Notes: generated by a model not told the origin, from the letters alone. A DNA stretch of 64,000 nucleotides from an uncultured Saprospiraceae bacterium (GCA_937944245.1 CALDYY010000094.1:1-64000); one strand, 5' to 3'. Shown: positions 44,350 to 54,381, counted from the first letter of the stretch. Numbers and translations are program-made.

Positions 44350-45930
44350 CTAATTCAAGATAAACTCGACCCTTCTATTTTTAGCTCTGCCTTCGGCAGT
44401 ATTATTCGTTTCAATAGGTTGTGATGCACCATACCCTTTATAGGAGAGACTCGCTTCTGGAACACCAATAGCAACTAAATACTCATAGCATGCACGCGCA
44501 CGATTGGTAGAAAGTTGTAAATTTTTAGTAGCATTCCCTACATTATCTGTATGTCCTTCAATTATAAGTTTTGAATTGGGGTAACGCTGTAAAATATTTT
44601 TCACCTCGCGCAGTAAATCATAGGAACTTGCCTTCAAAACGGAGCTACCTACCTCAAATTGAATATTTTGTGCAGCTTCCTCCAAGAAACTTTTATCCTT
44701 TGTAGAAGCAATACTTGATGTTTGGGAACGGAGATAAGCCTCCGTAGTGTTTGCTGCCGCGTCAGGGCAACCCGCTCTTTCTGGGATACCTGGCAGGTAA
44801 GGACATTCATCAATACCATCGTGAATGCCGTCGCGGTCTGTATCAGGGCAACCGTCAAAAGTTCCAGCAATTTCTGGGCAAAGATCTTCCCTATCTGAAA
44901 AGCCATCGCCATCGGCATCTGGACAACCTCTTGCAGAAATACTTCCCGCTTCGTCAGGGCATAAGTCTTCATAATCTGACACACCATCACCGTCGGTATC
45001 TATTGCAGGGCAACCGTTTGTGGATGGACTTCCAGGCTCATCAGGGCAAGCATCATTCTTGTCGGCAACACCGTCTTTATCGCGGTCAGGGCAGCCTCGT
45101 GCCTTACCAAACTCATCGGGGCATTCATCTTCTGAGTCAATTATGCCATCCCCATCTCTATCAGGACAACCTTTTGTCTCAGGTGCACCTGCCTGAGTTG
45201 GACATTTGTCCTCGTCATCTGGAATACCATCGCCATCAGCATCTGGACAACCTGCAAATTGTGGTAAACCAGCAACCGTTGGACAGGCATCTGCACTGTC
45301 TGCTATCCCATCGCCATCAAGGTCAGGGCAACCAGAAAGATAAGCTGGACCAAGTTGATCTGGACAAGCATCTATCTCGTCAGGAACGCCATCTTTATCC
45401 CTATCCATACTTTTCTGCCCTAATTGATAACTGTAACCTATGCCAAATTGAACGTGCGTTCTATTTTCCTTGACTCCATATCGGTATTCTGCTTGAACGT
45501 TCAAATAAGAACCATTCGCCACTTTCAGATTTACACCTGCCCCTATGGGAAATTGAACATTCGTGGATTCAAAACTTTCTACAACTACCCCAGCACCTAC
45601 CAAACCATAAGGAATCCAGCTACTCTTCCGGTCTCTTAACAAAAACTGAATAGTAGCATCTGCACCAATAAAACTTTGGTTATTAATTTTTTCAGGCGTG
45701 TGCTGTATGCCAAGGCGCAATGGAACATTGACGTTGACTTGATCAGTAAGTCCGCGACTTAGAAACAACTCAAAACCGTTGGTTAAACGAAGTGGATCAT
45801 TGGTTTCATTAGTCCAACCATAATTTAAGAATAACAACCTTCCACCAACTTGACTAGGGAATTTTTCTTGAGCATGCACAATACTCGACATAAGGACGAG
45901 CCAACAAAGTATAACAATTTTTTGATTCAT
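44350..45930 (-). CDS. OmpA-family protein with thrombospondin type 3 repeats
   Basis: Outer-membrane anchor protein. Signal peptide MNQKIVILCWLVLMSSIVHAQ. Residues 25-175 form a barrel (VGGRLLFLNYGWTNET, VQFGIGYSYQLG). Residues 178-385 carry about nine TSP3 calcium loops (DRDKDGVPDEIDACPDQLG, DADGDGIPDDEDKCPTQAG). The last 110 residues are the OmpA domain, with LIIEGHTDNVGNATKNLQLSTNRARACYEYL and the Asp and Arg that bind peptidoglycan diaminopimelate. A stretched, calcium-stabilised spacer between barrel and peptidoglycan is the likely layout. Widespread in Bacteroidota; not specific to any pathway here. Confidence 0.92.
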   Translation of the reverse strand: MNQKIVILCWLVLMSSIVHAQEKFPSQVGGRLLFLNYGWTNETNDPLRLTNGFELFLSRGLTDQVNVNVPLRLGIQHTPEKINNQSFIGADATIQFLLRDRKSSWIPYGLVGAGVVVESFESTNVQFPIGAGVNLKVANGSYLNVQAEYRYGVKENRTHVQFGIGYSYQLGQKSMDRDKDGVPDEIDACPDQLGPAYLSGCPDLDGDGIADSADACPTVAGLPQFAGCPDADGDGIPDDEDKCPTQAGAPETKGCPDRDGDGIIDSEDECPDEFGKARGCPDRDKDGVADKNDACPDEPGSPSTNGCPAIDTDGDGVSDYEDLCPDEAGSISARGCPDADGDGFSDREDLCPEIAGTFDGCPDTDRDGIHDGIDECPYLPGIPERAGCPDAAANTTEAYLRSQTSSIASTKDKSFLEEAAQNIQFEVGSSVLKASSYDLLREVKNILQRYPNSKLIIEGHTDNVGNATKNLQLSTNRARACYEYLVAIGVPEASLSYKGYGASQPIETNNTAEGRAKNRRVEFILN

Positions 45931-46105
45931 CTGAATAACTTGTAAACGATAACAGGCTTTTCCTTTTTTACGGTAAGCCTCTTAAAAAGTTGTGCGATAG
46001 GTATTTTTTTGACAGTATAAGTTTAGATGATTCTTGCCAACAAAAAAATTGAATAAACTATTTTCAATAACATTTTCCTTTCTTTGCAAGAAAAGAAAAT
46101 GTGCT

Positions 46106-47083
46106 ATGCAGGCAATAAATACTTTTAATCAAAGCTTTGAGCAATACATGCAACAGCACCCATTCAAAGCTGAACCGCTCGAACTTTATGAACCTATTGA
46201 TTATATTTTACAGTTAGGTGGCAAAAGAATGCGCCCACTAATGTTGTTGATGAGCTATGCCCTTTTCAATGACGACTATGAAAAAGCCCTACCCGCTGCT
46301 TACGCTATTGAAATATTTCATAATTTTTCATTGGTTCACGACGATATTATGGATCAAGCCCCTCTGAGAAGGGGCAAACCTACCGTACATGAAAAATGGA
46401 ACGTCAACACAGGTATTTTAAGTGGCGATGTTATGCTGGTTTATGCCTATGAGTATTTGCTCAAACTAGAAAATCTGACACGACTGCCGGAAATTATTAA
46501 AATATTCAATCGTTTTGCCATAGAAGTTTGCGAAGGTCAACAAATGGATATGAATTTTGAACGATGTACTCACGTAACTATTGAGGAGTATTTGAAAATG
46601 ATTGAACTAAAAACTTCAGTCCTACTGGCAGGTGCAATGAAAATAGGTGGCATTATCGCCGATGCTGACGGCAAAGACTTACATCATCTTTATGAGATAG
46701 GGCGAAATATTGGTCTAGCTTTTCAAATTCAGGATGATTATCTGGATACTTTCGGAGACCCAGCCAAGTTTGGCAAAAAAGTAGGTGGCGATATTGCCCA
46801 AAACAAAAAAACTTACTTGATAATCAAAGCCTTAGAAATAGCAGACACTGATAATAAAGCAAAATTGCAAATGCTAATAAGCAACAACACTATGCAAGAA
46901 GCCGAAAAAATTCAAACAGTAACGCAGCTATTGCATGATTTGGGGATTCCCGAATTAGCAAACAATAAAAAATTAGATTATCAGGAAATCGCATATGCTC
47001 ACTTGGAAGCGATTGATGTGGCGCCTAAGCGAAAAGTAGCTTTAAAGGCTATTGCTGATTATTTGTTAAATCGAGATATCTAA
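46106..47083 (+). CDS. Polyprenyl synthetase (FPP/GGPP synthase family)
   Basis: Condenses isopentenyl diphosphate units to make the prenyl diphosphates used for menaquinone, undecaprenol or carotenoids. The start is placed at the ATG at 46106 (MQAINTFNQSFEQYM); 24 extra codons are open upstream. The first Asp-rich motif is DDIMD at residues 79-83, with LRRGKPTVH after it, and the second is DDYLD at 210-214. GGKRMRP (38-44) binds diphosphate. A Phe lies five residues before the first Asp, usually a sign of short products, but the chain length cannot be fixed by eye. Confidence 0.92.
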   Translation: MQAINTFNQSFEQYMQQHPFKAEPLELYEPIDYILQLGGKRMRPLMLLMSYALFNDDYEKALPAAYAIEIFHNFSLVHDDIMDQAPLRRGKPTVHEKWNVNTGILSGDVMLVYAYEYLLKLENLTRLPEIIKIFNRFAIEVCEGQQMDMNFERCTHVTIEEYLKMIELKTSVLLAGAMKIGGIIADADGKDLHHLYEIGRNIGLAFQIQDDYLDTFGDPAKFGKKVGGDIAQNKKTYLIIKALEIADTDNKAKLQMLISNNTMQEAEKIQTVTQLLHDLGIPELANNKKLDYQEIAYAHLEAIDVAPKRKVALKAIADYLLNRDI

Positions 47084-47092
47084 ATAAAAAAA

Positions 47093-47122
47093 GCCCCCCT
47101 CCAAAACGTTTGGAGAGAGGGT
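47093..47122. terminator. GC-rich hairpin after the polyprenyl synthase gene
   Basis: CTCCAAA (47099-47105) and TTTGGAG (47109-47115) with a 3-base loop, extended with bulges by a C-run against GAGGG. It begins 10 bases past the stop. On the minus strand it is followed by T-rich sequence. Confidence 0.65.
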
Positions 47123-47358
47123 ATCCCAAAAACCGATTTAAGTATATTTTAAAGAAATTATTTTAAATAACTTCCTACTTTTCAATGCAATAATCGTAAT
47201 ATATAAGTAGAAATCCAAATATATTTCAAACAAAAACATCAGGGCATATTAACAAGTGAATAAGTACAATACTTCTTCAATACAAATATATATTTATTAT
47301 ATAAAAAAAACAACATTAATTTATTTATTAACATTTTAAATTTCAAAGTAATTTCCTT

Positions 47359-47667
47359 TCATAACTTTTCTGCTTTTTCAAAAATAGTTTCGTCATAAGT
47401 AATGCCTAATCCGTTTCCATTTGGAATATCCGTTTTCCCTTCAACGATATGGATATGTGGCGCATACCAATCAGGTGATTTCACCCCTACTCTATTGGCA
47501 GGAAACTCTTGGAAACCATATACATTTTGAGCAACTGCTATTACTTGTGCAAAAGGAGCAAACTGTGGGTCTGCTTTTGGGCTATGTGGTGCAAAAGTAA
47601 TTTTAGGCGCAAGCCTTACGCCAGCAAGCGCCGTAGTCGCATGCGCTAGGAATCGCCTCCGCTTCAT
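47359..47667 (-). pseudogene. Internally deleted enolase-superfamily (mandelate racemase-like) remnant
   Basis: A 102-codon frame joining two unrelated ends of one gene. The N-terminus MKRRRFLAHATTALAGVRLA is a Tat-type leader. The C-terminus (FPANRVGVKSPDWYAPHI, then GKTDIPNGNGLGITYDE) resembles the closing beta-strand and tail of mandelate racemase/muconate-lactonising enzymes, where P-x-G-x-GLG-x-x-(Y/L)-D is characteristic. A full member would need about 350-400 residues, so the metal-binding barrel is missing. The frame is intact, so the loss probably arose by one in-frame internal deletion. The alternative, an unrelated small secreted protein, is less likely. Confidence 0.6.
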
Positions 47668-47736
47668 GGTAGATTATTTTGCACAAAGATAATGAAAAAA
47701 TATTAATTATTGGCTAAATACAAGTTTTTCATTACA

Positions 47737-48891
47737 TTATAATGCCTGCTCCAAATCTTGAATTAGATCATTAACATTTTCTAGTCCCGCTGCAATACGC
47801 ACTAAATTATCTTTTACTCCAAAAGCAGCTCGACGTACTGGATCAGTTTTTGCCAAAAAAGAGGATACTGGATGCGTAACAATAGACCTTGCATCCCCTA
47901 GATTAGAAGTGATAGAAAATAAATTTGTTCTGTCAATAAATGCTTTTACAGCAGTTACATCTCCTTTGTATTCAAACGAAACTACACCGCCACCACCTGA
48001 CATTTGCGCTTTTGCTAATGCATATTGCGGATGCGATGACAAATAAGGATACAACACACAATCCACTTTAGCATGATTCGACAAAAACTCACTTATTATC
48101 AAGGCATTATGGCAGTGCCTTTCCATACGCAAGTGGAAAGTTTCCAAACTTTTAGAAATTACCCAAGCATTAAAAGGCGATAGAGAAGGACCAGTATGGC
48201 GCGCAAAAAATCTGATAGGGTCAATATATTCTGTTTTCCCAAGCACTAGACCGCCAAGAACACGCCCTTGCCCATCCATATATTTGGTGCTGGAATGGAT
48301 GACAATATCCGCACCTAAGTGCATGGGCTGCTGCAAATAAGGAGTAGCAAAGCAGTTATCCACCACTAAAATACAACCATAAGCCTTTGCCAAAGCAGCT
48401 ACCTGAGCTATGTTGACTAGCTTAAGCATTGGATTGGAAGGTGTTTCTAAGAAAATCAATCTGGTATTGGGTTGTAAGTGTTGTTCCCAAGTGTCCACTG
48501 CTTCTGGCTCAACATAGGTGTGGGTAATGCCCCATTTGGCAAGAAATAATTCAATAATTTGATAAGCGGAACCAAATAACGCATTCGATGCTAATACATG
48601 ATCACCAGACTTCAATAAACCTGCCAAGCAAGCAAATACAGCAGCCATGCCAGATGCAGTGGCAATACCTGTTTCTGCACCTTCCATTTGGCATACTTTA
48701 TGAATCAACTCATCTACATTAGGGTTATCATAACGAGAGTAAACATGGCGATCAATGCGATTGAGGAAGGCATCTTCCATTTGTGCCATATCCTCGAAGA
48801 CAAAACTTGAGGTAAGGTAAAGTGGTACGCTATGCTCTCCATATTGTGATCGTGGCGTTTGTATTTTTATGTTTTGCGTTTCTAAACTCAT
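47737..48891 (-). CDS. Transsulfuration-type PLP enzyme (O-succinylhomoserine sulfhydrylase/cystathionine gamma-synthase)
   Basis: PLP-dependent Cys/Met metabolism enzyme. The Schiff-base lysine is in VIHSSTKYMDGQGRVLGG near residue 200. Other family markers are YSRYDNPNVDELIHKVCQMEGAE, ASGMAAVFACLAGLL and NLGDARSIVTHPVSS. The Gly-Gln-Gly after the lysine loop favours O-succinyl- (or acetyl-) homoserine sulfhydrylase (MetZ) over cystathionine beta-lyase, but this is not decisive. The length of 384 residues is standard. It follows rho in the same direction, separated by a clear terminator, so it is probably a separate unit. Confidence 0.9.
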   Translation of the reverse strand: MSLETQNIKIQTPRSQYGEHSVPLYLTSSFVFEDMAQMEDAFLNRIDRHVYSRYDNPNVDELIHKVCQMEGAETGIATASGMAAVFACLAGLLKSGDHVLASNALFGSAYQIIELFLAKWGITHTYVEPEAVDTWEQHLQPNTRLIFLETPSNPMLKLVNIAQVAALAKAYGCILVVDNCFATPYLQQPMHLGADIVIHSSTKYMDGQGRVLGGLVLGKTEYIDPIRFFARHTGPSLSPFNAWVISKSLETFHLRMERHCHNALIISEFLSNHAKVDCVLYPYLSSHPQYALAKAQMSGGGGVVSFEYKGDVTAVKAFIDRTNLFSITSNLGDARSIVTHPVSSFLAKTDPVRRAAFGVKDNLVRIAAGLENVNDLIQDLEQAL

Positions 48892-48994
48892 TGTACTTTT
48901 CTGATTACTAAAAGCAAAGAAACAAACTTCACTCCAAAATTTATCTTTGCCCTTTATCTAAACTAAGTCAGTTTTACGACTGGATACATTTCTA

Positions 48995-49032
48995 ACAAAA
49001 AAATAGGAATGTGTTAACACCACATTCCTATT
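48995..49032 (-). terminator. Rho-independent terminator of rho
   Basis: A 12-bp perfect stem on the minus strand (AATAGGAATGTG and complement, 7-base loop) followed by a T-run (48997-49003). It lies 33 bases past the rho stop. Its stem resembles that of the terminator at 41391. Confidence 0.9.
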
Positions 49033-49064
49033 GATTTTCAATACTTGAAATATACTCATAATAA

Positions 49065-50729
49065 TTATCCATTCATAGAAGCTAAAAACTCCTCATTGCT
49101 GCTGGTATGCAACATATTTTTGCGTAAAAATTCCATTGCTTCGTCTGGCTTCATGTCTGCAAGATAATTTCTTAGGATAAACATACGTTGTAACGTATCC
49201 TTGTCCAGCAACAAGTCTTCGCGACGTGTGCTAGAACGTGTCAAATCCACTGCTGGGAACATACGTTTATCCGCAAGCATACGATCAAGTTGTAACTCCA
49301 TATTACCTGTACCTTTAAATTCTTCAAAAATAACTTGATCCATTTTAGAACCAGTATCAATCAATGCAGTGGCAAGGATAGTAAGCGAACCTCCATCTTC
49401 TACATTTCGAGCTGCACCAAAGAATTTTTTAGGTTTGTGTAAAGCATTGGCTTCTACACCACCTGAAAGGACTTTTCCACTAGCAGGCGCAACAGTATTG
49501 TAAGCTCTAGCTAAACGTGTGATGGAATCGAGCAAGATGCAAACATCGTGTCCACATTCGACTAAGCGTTTTGCCTTTTCAAGCACAATATTGGCTACTC
49601 TTACATGGTTATCAGCAGGCTCATCGAAGGTAGAAGCTACTACTTCAGCCCGTACGCTGCGTTTCATATCCGTTACCTCCTCTGGTCGTTCATCTATTAA
49701 CAATACAATTAAGTACGTTTCAGGATGGTTCTTGGCTATGGCGTTGGCTACATCTTTCAGTAAAAAAGTTTTACCTGTTTTAGGTGGTGCTACAATTAAT
49801 CCACGCTGTCCCTTTCCAATTGGTGTAAATAAATCAATGATTCTGGTACCAAAATCTCTACCTGTTGGCGAAATTTGCATCTTGAACTTCTCCTGTGGGA
49901 AAAGTGGTGTCAAATAATCAAAAGGCACACGCTCGCGAATATCTTGCGGACTTAATCCATTAATTTTGCTTACTCTCAATAAAGCAAAATATTTTTCTCC
50001 CTCTTTTGGTGGTCGAATAGCACCTTTAACTGTATCGCCTGTTTTTAGACCAAAAAGTTTAATCTGGGAAGGAGAAACATAAATATCATCAGGGGAAGTT
50101 AAGTAGTTGTAGTCAGAAGAACGGAGAAAGCCGTAGCCATCTTGCATCATTTCTAAGATACCTTCACCTTCAATAATGCCATCCAACTCTATATCAAATT
50201 TTGGCTCAACTGTTTTAGGCTCGTAAGATATTTCTTCATCGCGTCGTTGCTCCGACCTTGTTTCCATTCTTGGAGGTCTTTCTCTTTCCTCTGACCGACG
50301 TTGCATGCTTGGTTGCTGCTCCTGACGACGAGGCTGCTCTTGTTGTTTGTTTGGTCGCTTCTCAAAAGAACGTTCTTCTCTCGGTTCTTTTGGTTGAGGT
50401 TTTTTCACTTTTTCTACCACCTTCTCTACAAAATCTTCTTCATCCTCTTCTTCAAAAGTAGATTCACTTTGGGATGATAAAGTAGATAACACTTCTATTT
50501 CATCGTCATCTTCATCATCTTCTGAGATTTGACGGTTGACACCTTCACCAGATTTAGCTTGGGAAATAGCTAAATCTATAGTATCTTCTCCCATAAGTGC
50601 TTGATGATCTAGGATTTTGAAGATAAGCTCTTGCTTGTTCAATCTTCTATATCCATTCATTCCGAGACGATCTGCTAGTTCTTTCAATTCGGGAACTAAC
50701 ATATCATTTAACTGCATGATGTCTAACAT
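49065..50729 (-). CDS. rho: Transcription termination factor Rho with a long disordered insert
   Basis: Hexameric RNA helicase that ends transcription. The N-terminal Rho domain ([20 protein letters not shown]) is followed by a segment of about 130 residues (roughly 65-175) that is acidic and then rich in Gln, Arg, Glu and Pro ([28 protein letters not shown]), absent from E. coli Rho. The S1-like RNA-binding part ([23 protein letters not shown]) and the ATPase core come next, with Walker A APPKTGKT and Walker [15 protein letters not shown]. Such inserts are usual in Bacteroidota. Being 554 residues long, it is larger than the 419-residue E. coli protein. It carries its own factor-independent terminator. 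Confidence 0.96.
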   Translation of the reverse strand: MLDIMQLNDMLVPELKELADRLGMNGYRRLNKQELIFKILDHQALMGEDTIDLAISQAKSGEGVNRQISEDDEDDDEIEVLSTLSSQSESTFEEEDEEDFVEKVVEKVKKPQPKEPREERSFEKRPNKQQEQPRRQEQQPSMQRRSEERERPPRMETRSEQRRDEEISYEPKTVEPKFDIELDGIIEGEGILEMMQDGYGFLRSSDYNYLTSPDDIYVSPSQIKLFGLKTGDTVKGAIRPPKEGEKYFALLRVSKINGLSPQDIRERVPFDYLTPLFPQEKFKMQISPTGRDFGTRIIDLFTPIGKGQRGLIVAPPKTGKTFLLKDVANAIAKNHPETYLIVLLIDERPEEVTDMKRSVRAEVVASTFDEPADNHVRVANIVLEKAKRLVECGHDVCILLDSITRLARAYNTVAPASGKVLSGGVEANALHKPKKFFGAARNVEDGGSLTILATALIDTGSKMDQVIFEEFKGTGNMELQLDRMLADKRMFPAVDLTRSSTRREDLLLDKDTLQRMFILRNYLADMKPDEAMEFLRKNMLHTSSNEEFLASMNG

Positions 50730-51067
50730 AACTTTTGAATGGTGTACGTTCTTTAGGTAATAGCAGCATAATTAGGCTCTAAATGGAGACCTAATAAGTT
50801 TTTACCGATAAATTAATGTTTTGAAAATTATTTACTGCTCAATTAAATCATCTAATGATACTCATATCACTCAAGCTATATCTCATTGTACTTTAATTAG
50901 GAAGTGCAAAGGAATTGCAAATTTGATGTGAAATGGATTAGTATTTGGCGTGGTTTTTTACTAACCGTTGCAAATATACTGCTTATTTTCAAATAACACA
51001 CTTTCAAGCTAAAAATGTGTTACTTTTTTTTTAAAAAAACTCAATTCAGTATTTATTAAATCATTCA
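50730..51067. other. 338-bp leader/intergenic region upstream of rho
   Basis: No gene. A TATATTTG box reads on the minus strand at 50971-50978 but lacks a TTG at the normal spacing. A long leader before rho would fit autoregulation, which is known in other bacteria. The DUF3810 gene ends at 51068 with no clear hairpin. Confidence 0.45.
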
Positions 51068-52129
51068 TCACTTTGACTCCCAAGCTTTTACTAACATAAG
51101 TACCTCGTCATAATTCTGAATACCTTGCTCAATACCTTGTATTTTAAGGTAAGTGTCGTAGGTAGCTCGCCTCAATTTGGGAAGTAAACTAGGATATTTT
51201 CTGTGATTTTCAATCATAGCATTCCAATCAGCCTTGATAGCTGGCGATAATGAACTCAAATACCGCTTTGCTTCTTCTACATCATATTTTCGATAGTTTG
51301 CAAAAAGTGTAGCAAAATATTCTAAGTAGCCTGTGTATTTCATTGCAATATCATCTGAACCAGTACATGCCAAATAAGCAATAAAATTGCAAGTACCTTC
51401 ATCACCTATACCATAACCGTGTGCTAGTTCATGCGCCATCACATGAGGGATTTCAACTGGGTGCAAACCCGCATCCAAGTTGCACTCACCTGTCCAAGGA
51501 AAATACACTCCCAGTGTACTCCATCGCAACAGCGTACCTTTAGGATAAAGTAGCTGTACTTTCGGCGTAAATTGATAGGGGTAATTAAATTTTTTGAAAA
51601 CGCGCTGCACTTCACTTTGAATTTTTTGCTTCAGCGGATTCGGGAAATGTGCAAGAGTGAGTGCTATGGAATCTGTACCCAACTGACGCCGCAAATCAAG
51701 CAATTTACTGCGTGTTGCTTCTAAGCTAGTAACAAAATCTTCTTTGGTCAAAGGAATAGGCTGAATGCCTAGTTGCTGCTCTATCGGTACTCTGGCATAA
51801 TTAAAACCCCAAAGAAAAAGAAAAAAGAAAACTGCTCCACCTAAAAAAGCAGCTATGGAAAGCATTGAATATTGTAATTTTTTTTGCCAACTCAACGGAT
51901 TACGAAATAGCCAAATTACATTATATATAATGGTATAAAATAAAATACCAAGTAGTAAGTAAACCACAGGAAAGGGTAAAAAACCAATAGTGTAATCTAA
52001 TATTTTTCTAATACCCAAATAAATACCCCTAGAGTAGTAGGCTTCTACTACATTGGTTTGGTAGCCTAATATCCATCTTATTAATATGGCAAAAACACCT
52101 AATCCTATCCATATCCATTTTCGCTTCAT
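51068..52129 (-). CDS. DUF3810 membrane protein with HExxH motif
   Basis: A 353-residue integral membrane protein of the DUF3810 family, found mainly in Bacteroidota and Firmicutes. Three hydrophobic segments lie at residues 5-22, 45-72 and 88-112. The soluble part contains VMAHELAHGYGIGDEGTCNF near residue 230, whose HELAH plus downstream Glu is the zinc-site pattern of a gluzincin-like protease. MKYTGYLEYFATLFANYRKYD follows. A membrane-tethered metallopeptidase acting on the periplasmic side is plausible, but no substrate is known and I know of no proven activity. Single-gene unit. Confidence 0.85.
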   Translation of the reverse strand: MKRKWIWIGLGVFAILIRWILGYQTNVVEAYYSRGIYLGIRKILDYTIGFLPFPVVYLLLGILFYTIIYNVIWLFRNPLSWQKKLQYSMLSIAAFLGGAVFFFLFLWGFNYARVPIEQQLGIQPIPLTKEDFVTSLEATRSKLLDLRRQLGTDSIALTLAHFPNPLKQKIQSEVQRVFKKFNYPYQFTPKVQLLYPKGTLLRWSTLGVYFPWTGECNLDAGLHPVEIPHVMAHELAHGYGIGDEGTCNFIAYLACTGSDDIAMKYTGYLEYFATLFANYRKYDVEEAKRYLSSLSPAIKADWNAMIENHRKYPSLLPKLRRATYDTYLKIQGIEQGIQNYDEVLMLVKAWESK

Positions 52130-52308
52130 CTAATATTTTTTTTCCCTGAAATCGAAATCTTGTTTGTTCTACACCTATTTTAATCTCTAAATCTTATGTC
52201 TTATATCAGACAAGATGAAGGTATAATTTTTAGTTACTTGAAACTGAAAAACACGTCGAACTGTTATCAATTTGAATTTAATTTTTAAATCATAAAATCA
52301 ATATTCAC

Positions 52309-52638
52309 ATGGCATTCGAATTAACAGATGCGAACTTTAAAGAAAACGTTTTAGATAAAAAAGGTGTTGCTTTAGTAGATTTTTGGGCAGAGTGGTGTGG
52401 TCCTTGTCGTATGGTTGGTCCGATCGTAGAGGAAATCGCCAAAGAATACGAAGGTAAAGCCCTAGTGGGTAAAGTAGATGTGGACAGCAACCCTGAAGTT
52501 TCTCATAAATATGGCATCCGAAGTATTCCTACATTGCTCTTCATCAAAGATGGTGAAGTAGTGGATAAACAAGTAGGTGCTACTAGCAAATCTGTATTAG
52601 TAGGTAAATTGGAAGAACAGTTAAAACAAACTGTATAG
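52309..52638 (+). CDS. trxA: Thioredoxin
   Basis: A 109-residue cytosolic thioredoxin. The active site WCGPC is at residues 29-33 with the preceding VDFWAEW context, and the cis-Pro is in GIRSIPTLLF. The length, the KVDVDSNPEVSHKYGI block and the absence of a leader make this the general reducing thioredoxin rather than a periplasmic TlpA/ResA type. It is monocistronic. Confidence 0.96.
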   Translation: MAFELTDANFKENVLDKKGVALVDFWAEWCGPCRMVGPIVEEIAKEYEGKALVGKVDVDSNPEVSHKYGIRSIPTLLFIKDGEVVDKQVGATSKSVLVGKLEEQLKQTV

Positions 52639-52664
52639 TTTCTGATTGTTGACTATTAATTATA

Positions 52665-52724
52665 TTTAGCTGTTGAGCTAATTTTGTAACAATTATTTGA
52701 ATCTTAAAAGGTTCGACAGCTAAA
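52665..52724 (+). other. Long-range inverted repeat after trxA
   Basis: TTTAGCTGTTG (52665-52675) and CGACAGCTAAA (52714-52724) pair with one G-T over a 38-base loop. A second weaker pairing (52758-52765 with 52782-52789) follows. Either may help end the trxA message. Confidence 0.35.
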
Positions 52725-52899
52725 TCTTAAACCAAAGCCAAAGAACAAATACTCAAAAGAGTCGGTTAACCTTCTTGTCTGTCGGCTCTCTCTTCTAAAC
52801 TTAGCTCCATAAAAAACTCATTCTCAACCCTACGATAATTCAAATTATATCTAAATTAGCGATGAAATAATTTAATTCACGCTAAAACTACTTCGAGTT

Positions 52900-54378
52900 A
52901 TGCAAAAGATTAACCTTTTAGCACTGACTATCTTACTTACTTGCCAAATTTCCTTTGGTCAAGGAAAAATATTACCCGCCGATTCAGTGGTTATCACTAA
53001 ACATAAAACAACTATTAAAGGACAAACCATTAATTTTACGGCTACTTGTGGTACTCAACCTGTTTGGAATGAAGAAGGCAAAATAACTGCTGCCTTGTTT
53101 TTTACCTATTACACCCGCGATGGCATTACAGATCGCGCTAACCGCCCGCTTTTTATTTCTTTTAATGGCGGCCCAGGCTCTGCCTCCGTTTGGATGCATA
53201 TTGCCTATACTGGTCCGTTTATATTAAATGTGGACGACGAAGGTTTTCCTATTCAACCTTACGGAGTAAAGGAAAATCCACACTCTATTTTGGATGTGGC
53301 TGATATTGTGTTTGTGAATCCAGTGAATACTGCTTACTCGAGGATATTGGACAAAGACGCTAAAAAAGAAACTTTCTTTGGCGTGAATGCAGATATTAAA
53401 TATTTAGCGGATTGGGTGAATACTTTTGTTACCCGACACAACCGTTGGCAATCACCCAAATACTTAATTGGCGAAAGCTATGGTACAACACGTGTTTCTG
53501 GATTGGCACTAGAACTACAAAATCGCCAATGGATGTATCTCAATGGTGTTATTCTGGTATCCCCTACGGATTTGGGTATCGAAAGAGATGGACCTGTAGA
53601 TGCCGCCAATCGCCTACCCTATTACGCTGCTGCTGCATGGTATCACAAAAAATTACCCACAAATTTGCAAGGCAAAAAATTATTAGAACTATTGCCTGAA
53701 GTAGAGGACTACGCTATCAACGATTTAATTCCTGTGATGGCAAAAGGTGGATTCATTAGCGAAACAGAAAAAATAGCTGCTGCAGAAAAAATGGCGATGT
53801 ACTCAGGCTTATCCAAAGAATCCATTTTGGCAAATAACTTGGATGTACCTACCTCTTTTTTTTGGAAAGAACTGCTGAGGTCAGAAGGCTACACCATTGG
53901 TCGCTTGGATTCGCGCTATAAAGGCATTGACCGAAAAGCAGCAGGCGACCGACCAGATTATAACTCAGAATTAACTTCATGGTTACATGCCTTTACGCCC
54001 GCTATTAATTACTATATTCAAGAAGTGCTAGGATTTAAGACGGATTTGCAATACAATATGTTTGGACCTGTTTCTCCTTGGGATCGCAGTAATGACAGAA
54101 CGGGTGAAAATTTGAGACAAGCAATGGCACAAAATCCCTACTTAAAAGTGTTGGTACAGTCAGGTTATTTCGATGGAGCTACTTCTTATTTTGATGCTAA
54201 ATACACGATGTGGCATATTGATCCGAGTGGTAGAATGAAAGACAGACTTAGTTTTGAAGGTTACGAAAGTGGTCATATGATGTACTTGAGGAAGGAAGAC
54301 TTGCAGGCAGCAAATGACCATTTGCGCACATTTATCAAAAGCACTATACCGACAAAAGGAACTCCTGCAAAGTATTAG
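52900..54378 (+). CDS. Secreted S10 serine carboxypeptidase-like peptidase
   Basis: Exported peptidase of the S10 alpha/beta-hydrolase family. The leader MQKINLLALTILLTCQISFGQ is standard. The oxyanion-hole segment ISFNGGPGSASVWMH is followed by the nucleophile Ser193 in GESYGT; Asp425 in SGYFDGATSY and His459 in ESGHMMY complete the triad. The length of 492 residues and the order are typical. No sorting domain is present, so the periplasm or outer-membrane surface is its probable place. It is followed by a strong terminator shared with the adhesin gene. Confidence 0.93.
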   Translation: MQKINLLALTILLTCQISFGQGKILPADSVVITKHKTTIKGQTINFTATCGTQPVWNEEGKITAALFFTYYTRDGITDRANRPLFISFNGGPGSASVWMHIAYTGPFILNVDDEGFPIQPYGVKENPHSILDVADIVFVNPVNTAYSRILDKDAKKETFFGVNADIKYLADWVNTFVTRHNRWQSPKYLIGESYGTTRVSGLALELQNRQWMYLNGVILVSPTDLGIERDGPVDAANRLPYYAAAAWYHKKLPTNLQGKKLLELLPEVEDYAINDLIPVMAKGGFISETEKIAAAEKMAMYSGLSKESILANNLDVPTSFFWKELLRSEGYTIGRLDSRYKGIDRKAAGDRPDYNSELTSWLHAFTPAINYYIQEVLGFKTDLQYNMFGPVSPWDRSNDRTGENLRQAMAQNPYLKVLVQSGYFDGATSYFDAKYTMWHIDPSGRMKDRLSFEGYESGHMMYLRKEDLQAANDHLRTFIKSTIPTKGTPAKY

Positions 54379-54381
54379 ACG

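Noticed and set aside
44751-45473. 240-codon plus-strand ORF rich in His, Leu, Arg and Gln
   Set aside because: Antisense to the TSP3 repeat region of the OmpA-family gene; its repeats mirror the Asp-rich calcium loops. Composition is unlike any real protein here.
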